From Thioalkalivibrio sp. ALE14 (GTDB lineage Bacteria; Pseudomonadota; Gammaproteobacteria; Ectothiorhodospirales; Ectothiorhodospiraceae), in NCBI RefSeq assembly GCF_000376845.1, contig NZ_AQXY01000028.1, forward strand, positions 62,001 through 126,000: DNA of 64,000 nt. Reading direction: 5' to 3'. The position numbers were made by a program, and so were the translations under genes. Shown in pieces: positions 61,810 to 64,000 of this stretch. Each line of letters opens with the position of its first letter. Position 1 is the stretch's first letter. The notes under the pieces were generated by a model that worked only from the letters and a program-made list of their open reading frames with translations, made no database searches and was not told the origin of the DNA.

Positions 61810-63413
61810 CAGTGATGCCCTCCATGCCCGTGGTCGGAATGCTCGCGGGTCTCGTGATCCCCGTGGTCCATACCGGAATGACCTTCATGACCGTCGTGGC
61901 CTTCATGGCCTTCATGGCCTTCATGGCCTTCGCCGTGGTCCCCGTGGTCCCCGTGGTCCCCGTGGTCCCCGTGGTCCCCGTGGCCCCCGTGATCTCCGTG
62001 ATCTCCGTGGTCACCGTGGCCATGATGGGCGTGGTCCATCGCCGCGGGGTCGTGTTCCAGCCCGGAGGTCTCGAAATACCCGGCGCTGCCCGGCTCGCCG
62101 CCCGGAAGCTCGCCGGCCACGGCATGCGCCAGCGCGGCGCGCGCCTGCCAGTAATCGCCCAGGGCCGCGACGGTCTTCTGCCAGTCGGCCAGTTCCTCCT
62201 GCTTGATGGCGAGCAGGTCGAACACGTCGTCGAACATGAAGTTCACGCGCTCCTGCAGCCGCTCGGTCGCGACCTCGCGGGCCGGCAGCAACTCGTCCTG
62301 CAGGACATCGAAGCGCGCACGATGGTGGGCGAGGCGCTCGAAGTGCTGATGCACGTCATGGGTCACCGCCTGCACCAGCGACTCGCGGCGGGCCTCGCCA
62401 TCCGCCAGTCGCGCCTCGGCACGGGCAATCCCGGACTGGTTCTGGTTGAAGATCGGCAGGGTGAACGAGATGCCACCGCCCCACAGGCGGGTCCCGTCGC
62501 CCTCGCGCTCGAACTCGAGCCCGGGCTCGATATCGCCCATCCAGCGGTAACGCCGCACCAGCGCAACACCCTCGGTCAGCCCCTCCAGGGCATGGTCCAG
62601 CGCGCGCAGATCCAGGCGCTGTTCCAGGGCCTGGTCCACCAGGGCCTGGCGCTCCTCGATGGCATCGAGCGGCAGCGGCAGCTCCTTCGGCAGCTCCCAG
62701 TCATGGACTTCGCCCGGCAGCCCCATCAGGTGCGCCAGGCGCAGGCGCGCCTCACGTTCGCGCTGGCGGGCATCCTCGAGCTTCAGGCGGGCCTCGGCCG
62801 CACGGATACGCAGCTGTGCGCGTTGCAAGTCCGGCATGTTGCCGGCGTCATAGAAGCGCTCGCCCAGACGCGCACCCAGATCAGCCGCCCGGGTTTCCAA
62901 CCGCTGGACCTCGGTGCGCTGGCGCGCCGCCACGGCGTCATACCAGGCACGCTCGGTATCGCTGGCCAGGGCAACGATGCCCTCGGCCAGTTGCAGGCGG
63001 GTGGACTCCCAGTGGGACTGCGCCATCTCCTGGCGCGAGCTGCGCATCAGCAGCCCCGAGATCCCCCAGGCCAGGCCAACACCGTACTCGTTGCCACCAC
63101 CCCCCTCGGGGCGCATCACCGACAGCGACAGCGAGGGGTTGGAAAACTGGGAGGCCTCGACCACGTCGGCCGCGGTCAGGTCCAGCTTGGCGTAGGCCTG
63201 CTGCATGCGCGGGTTGCGCCAGATGGCCTGGTGAATGGCCTCGTCGAGCGCAAGCTCGCCGGAGGGTCGGGGCATCTCCGACTCGGGCAGGTCGATCCCC
63301 TGCACCGAGACATCTTCCGCCAGATCGGAGCGGTCCAGCTCGGGCGCGGTGACCGCGCAACCGGCGAGGAACAGCACCGACACGACGGGGAGCAGCAATC
63401 GGATTGCTCGCAT
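61809..63413 (-). CDS. TolC-family outer-membrane efflux lipoprotein with a 76-residue His-rich tail
   Basis: From ATG 63413 (AGGAG upstream) this has 534 residues. The signal peptide ends in the lipobox LAGC (about residue 19). The body is a CusC/TolC-type pair of outer-membrane-factor repeats with long helices (LALDEAIHQAIWRNPRMQQA near 55; GGGISFTLPIFNQNQSGIAR near 320). Residues about 459-534 form a tail with 26 histidines, mostly HGD and HEG triplets. In the TolC fold the C-terminus is periplasmic, so the tail would face the periplasm and could bind copper, nickel or zinc. No RND or membrane-fusion gene is inside the window. Confidence 0.9.
   Translation of the reverse strand: MRAIRLLLPVVSVLFLAGCAVTAPELDRSDLAEDVSVQGIDLPESEMPRPSGELALDEAIHQAIWRNPRMQQAYAKLDLTAADVVEASQFSNPSLSLSVMRPEGGGGNEYGVGLAWGISGLLMRSSRQEMAQSHWESTRLQLAEGIVALASDTERAWYDAVAARQRTEVQRLETRAADLGARLGERFYDAGNMPDLQRAQLRIRAAEARLKLEDARQREREARLRLAHLMGLPGEVHDWELPKELPLPLDAIEERQALVDQALEQRLDLRALDHALEGLTEGVALVRRYRWMGDIEPGLEFEREGDGTRLWGGGISFTLPIFNQNQSGIARAEARLADGEARRESLVQAVTHDVHQHFERLAHHRARFDVLQDELLPAREVATERLQERVNFMFDDVFDLLAIKQEELADWQKTVAALGDYWQARAALAHAVAGELPGGEPGSAGYFETSGLEHDPAAMDHAHHGHGDHGDHGDHGGHGDHGDHGDHGDHGDHGEGHEGHEGHEGHDGHEGHSGMDHGDHETREHSDHGHGGHH
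61887..62034. repeat. 9-bp tandem repeats encoding the His-rich tail
   Basis: The region holds three perfect copies of CTTCATGGC (61901-61927) and five perfect copies of CGTGGTCCC (61934-61978), followed by degenerate copies to about 62014. In the minus-strand frame they encode repeated GHE and GDH triplets. All units keep the frame, so length changes by repeat slippage would add or remove whole triplets. Confidence 0.9.
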
Positions 63414-63544
63414 CGTGAAAATCTCCTTGATCGGACTTCGATTCCGCATCCCGCGCGAACGCGCGACACGGCCTTGCCGTCCGCCAGCCCGGGGTAGAAA
63501 CCAGGCGCGCGGACAGCCCCGGCGCTCGGGCCGGTACAGTCAGA

Positions 63545-64000
63545 TCAGGAGAGGATCGGGGGTCGGAACAAGGCGGCCGAAGGGGGGCCGCTCTGGAAGG
63601 CAGACAGGCTCATTGCCTGCGCCACCGGGGTCAACAGATGCATGCCAGTGATGGACGGCATGCCCTGGCAGTGGCTGCAGGCCGAGCAACTCGCCAGACA
63701 GGCCGCGTCCACGCAATCCGCGTGCACGACCGATTCGCTGGCCTGGGAATGATTCGGGTAGGTTTCGTGTTCATGATCGGAGCCATGCGGCGCACCGGCG
63801 TGGCCACCACGGTGGTCATGCGCATGGTGATCGTGGTGCTCGCCGTGCCCGTGATCAGCCTCGTGATCATGGTCCGCGTGATCCGAGTAATCGGCAGCAC
63901 CCTTGGACTGGGCCCCGTGCATCGCATGCCCGGCGTGACCGTCATCCCCATCCGCAGCCGCCGCCAGCGCCGGCAGGCCGGCAATCGCCAGCACCAGCAT
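63545..64000 (-). CDS. CopL-like His/Cys-rich secreted protein (may continue beyond window end)
   Basis: The visible part is 151 residues, starting at an ATG that touches the last base; the true start may lie outside. A hydrophobic signal-like start (MLVLAIAGLPALAAAA) is followed by a His/Asp/Glu-rich segment, then five cysteines in CVDAACLASCSACSHC, and the end SGPPSAALFRPPILS. About 22 His occur in total. The layout resembles CopL-type copper-responsive proteins and related DUF2946 proteins, whose C-termini also end in FRPP-like sequence; the match is by eye only. It lies upstream of the TolC-family gene in the same direction. Confidence 0.6.
   Translation of the reverse strand: MLVLAIAGLPALAAAADGDDGHAGHAMHGAQSKGAADYSDHADHDHEADHGHGEHHDHHAHDHRGGHAGAPHGSDHEHETYPNHSQASESVVHADCVDAACLASCSACSHCQGMPSITGMHLLTPVAQAMSLSAFQSGPPSAALFRPPILS

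Noticed and set aside
61887-62034. Possible CRISPR or satellite array
   Set aside because: The units are 9 bp, have no spacers and stay in frame within a gene; they encode the His-rich tail.

Overview
This window is a GC-rich chromosomal segment from a Gammaproteobacterium. Three things support that: the gene families, the E. coli/Pseudomonas-like order of the S10-spc-alpha ribosomal cluster, the dcw cell-division cluster and the rsmI-lpoA-yraN and sspAB-petABC blocks, and the zapD, sspB and lpoA genes, which are typical of this class. The fused cytochrome b of a bc1 complex, the AlgW-type protease and the copper locus fit a respiring, possibly sulfur-oxidising lineage such as Ectothiorhodospiraceae. 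That last placement is inference only.

Layout. (1) 1-1463: the 3' end of uvrA on the + strand, closed by a 14-bp bidirectional terminator. (2) 1572-16639, all on the minus strand: three tRNA genes (Tyr, Gly, Thr), tuf, then the full S10, spc and alpha ribosomal set down to rplQ, including secY and rpoA. The order tRNA-Tyr/Gly/Thr-tuf-rpsJ joins what in E. coli are two different tuf neighbourhoods. (3) 16854-22168, + strand: pilB, pilC and pilD (type IV pilus assembly), coaE and zapD. (4) 22191-47333, mostly minus: a Nudix-ThiE fusion, argJ, secA, an M23 peptidase, a divergent DciA-like gene, then lpxC, ftsZ, ftsA, ftsQ, ddl, murB, murC, murG, ftsW, murD, mraY, murF, murE, ftsI, ftsL, rsmH and mraZ. 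Transcription runs from mraZ towards lpxC. The mraZ end has a good sigma-70 promoter followed by three 10-bp-spaced GTGGG boxes, the MraZ operator. (5) 47617-49124, minus: RNase P RNA (rnpB) and rsmI. (6) 49159-52765, + strand: lpoA, yraN and an FAD-linked 2-hydroxyacid oxidase. (7) 52823-57808, minus: sspB, sspA, petC, petB, petA and a NIF3-like gene. (8) 57830-58972, + strand: a membrane-anchored DegS/AlgW protease. (9) 59019-64000, minus: a copper locus read in the order CopL-like His-rich protein (cut by the window end), TolC-family lipoprotein, multicopper oxidase, copC, copD.

How the genes work together. Most of the window is core machinery: translation, lipid II synthesis and septation, Sec export and bc1 respiration. 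The accessory and most unusual part is the copper locus. The oxidase has copper-ligand spacing of a two-domain small-laccase type rather than a CueO/CopA type. About 145 Met/His-rich residues follow its last ligand. The outer-membrane TolC-family lipoprotein carries a 76-residue C-terminal tail with 26 histidines, encoded by 9-bp tandem repeats. Together with the His/Cys-rich CopL-like protein and CopC, this suggests a periplasmic copper capture, oxidation and efflux pathway. No RND pump (CusA/CusB) gene lies inside the window, so the partner pump is unknown.

I found no CRISPR array, insertion sequence, prophage or plasmid origin. Most of the window is conserved housekeeping sequence, and I do not claim a new system beyond the copper locus variants and the tuf junction.
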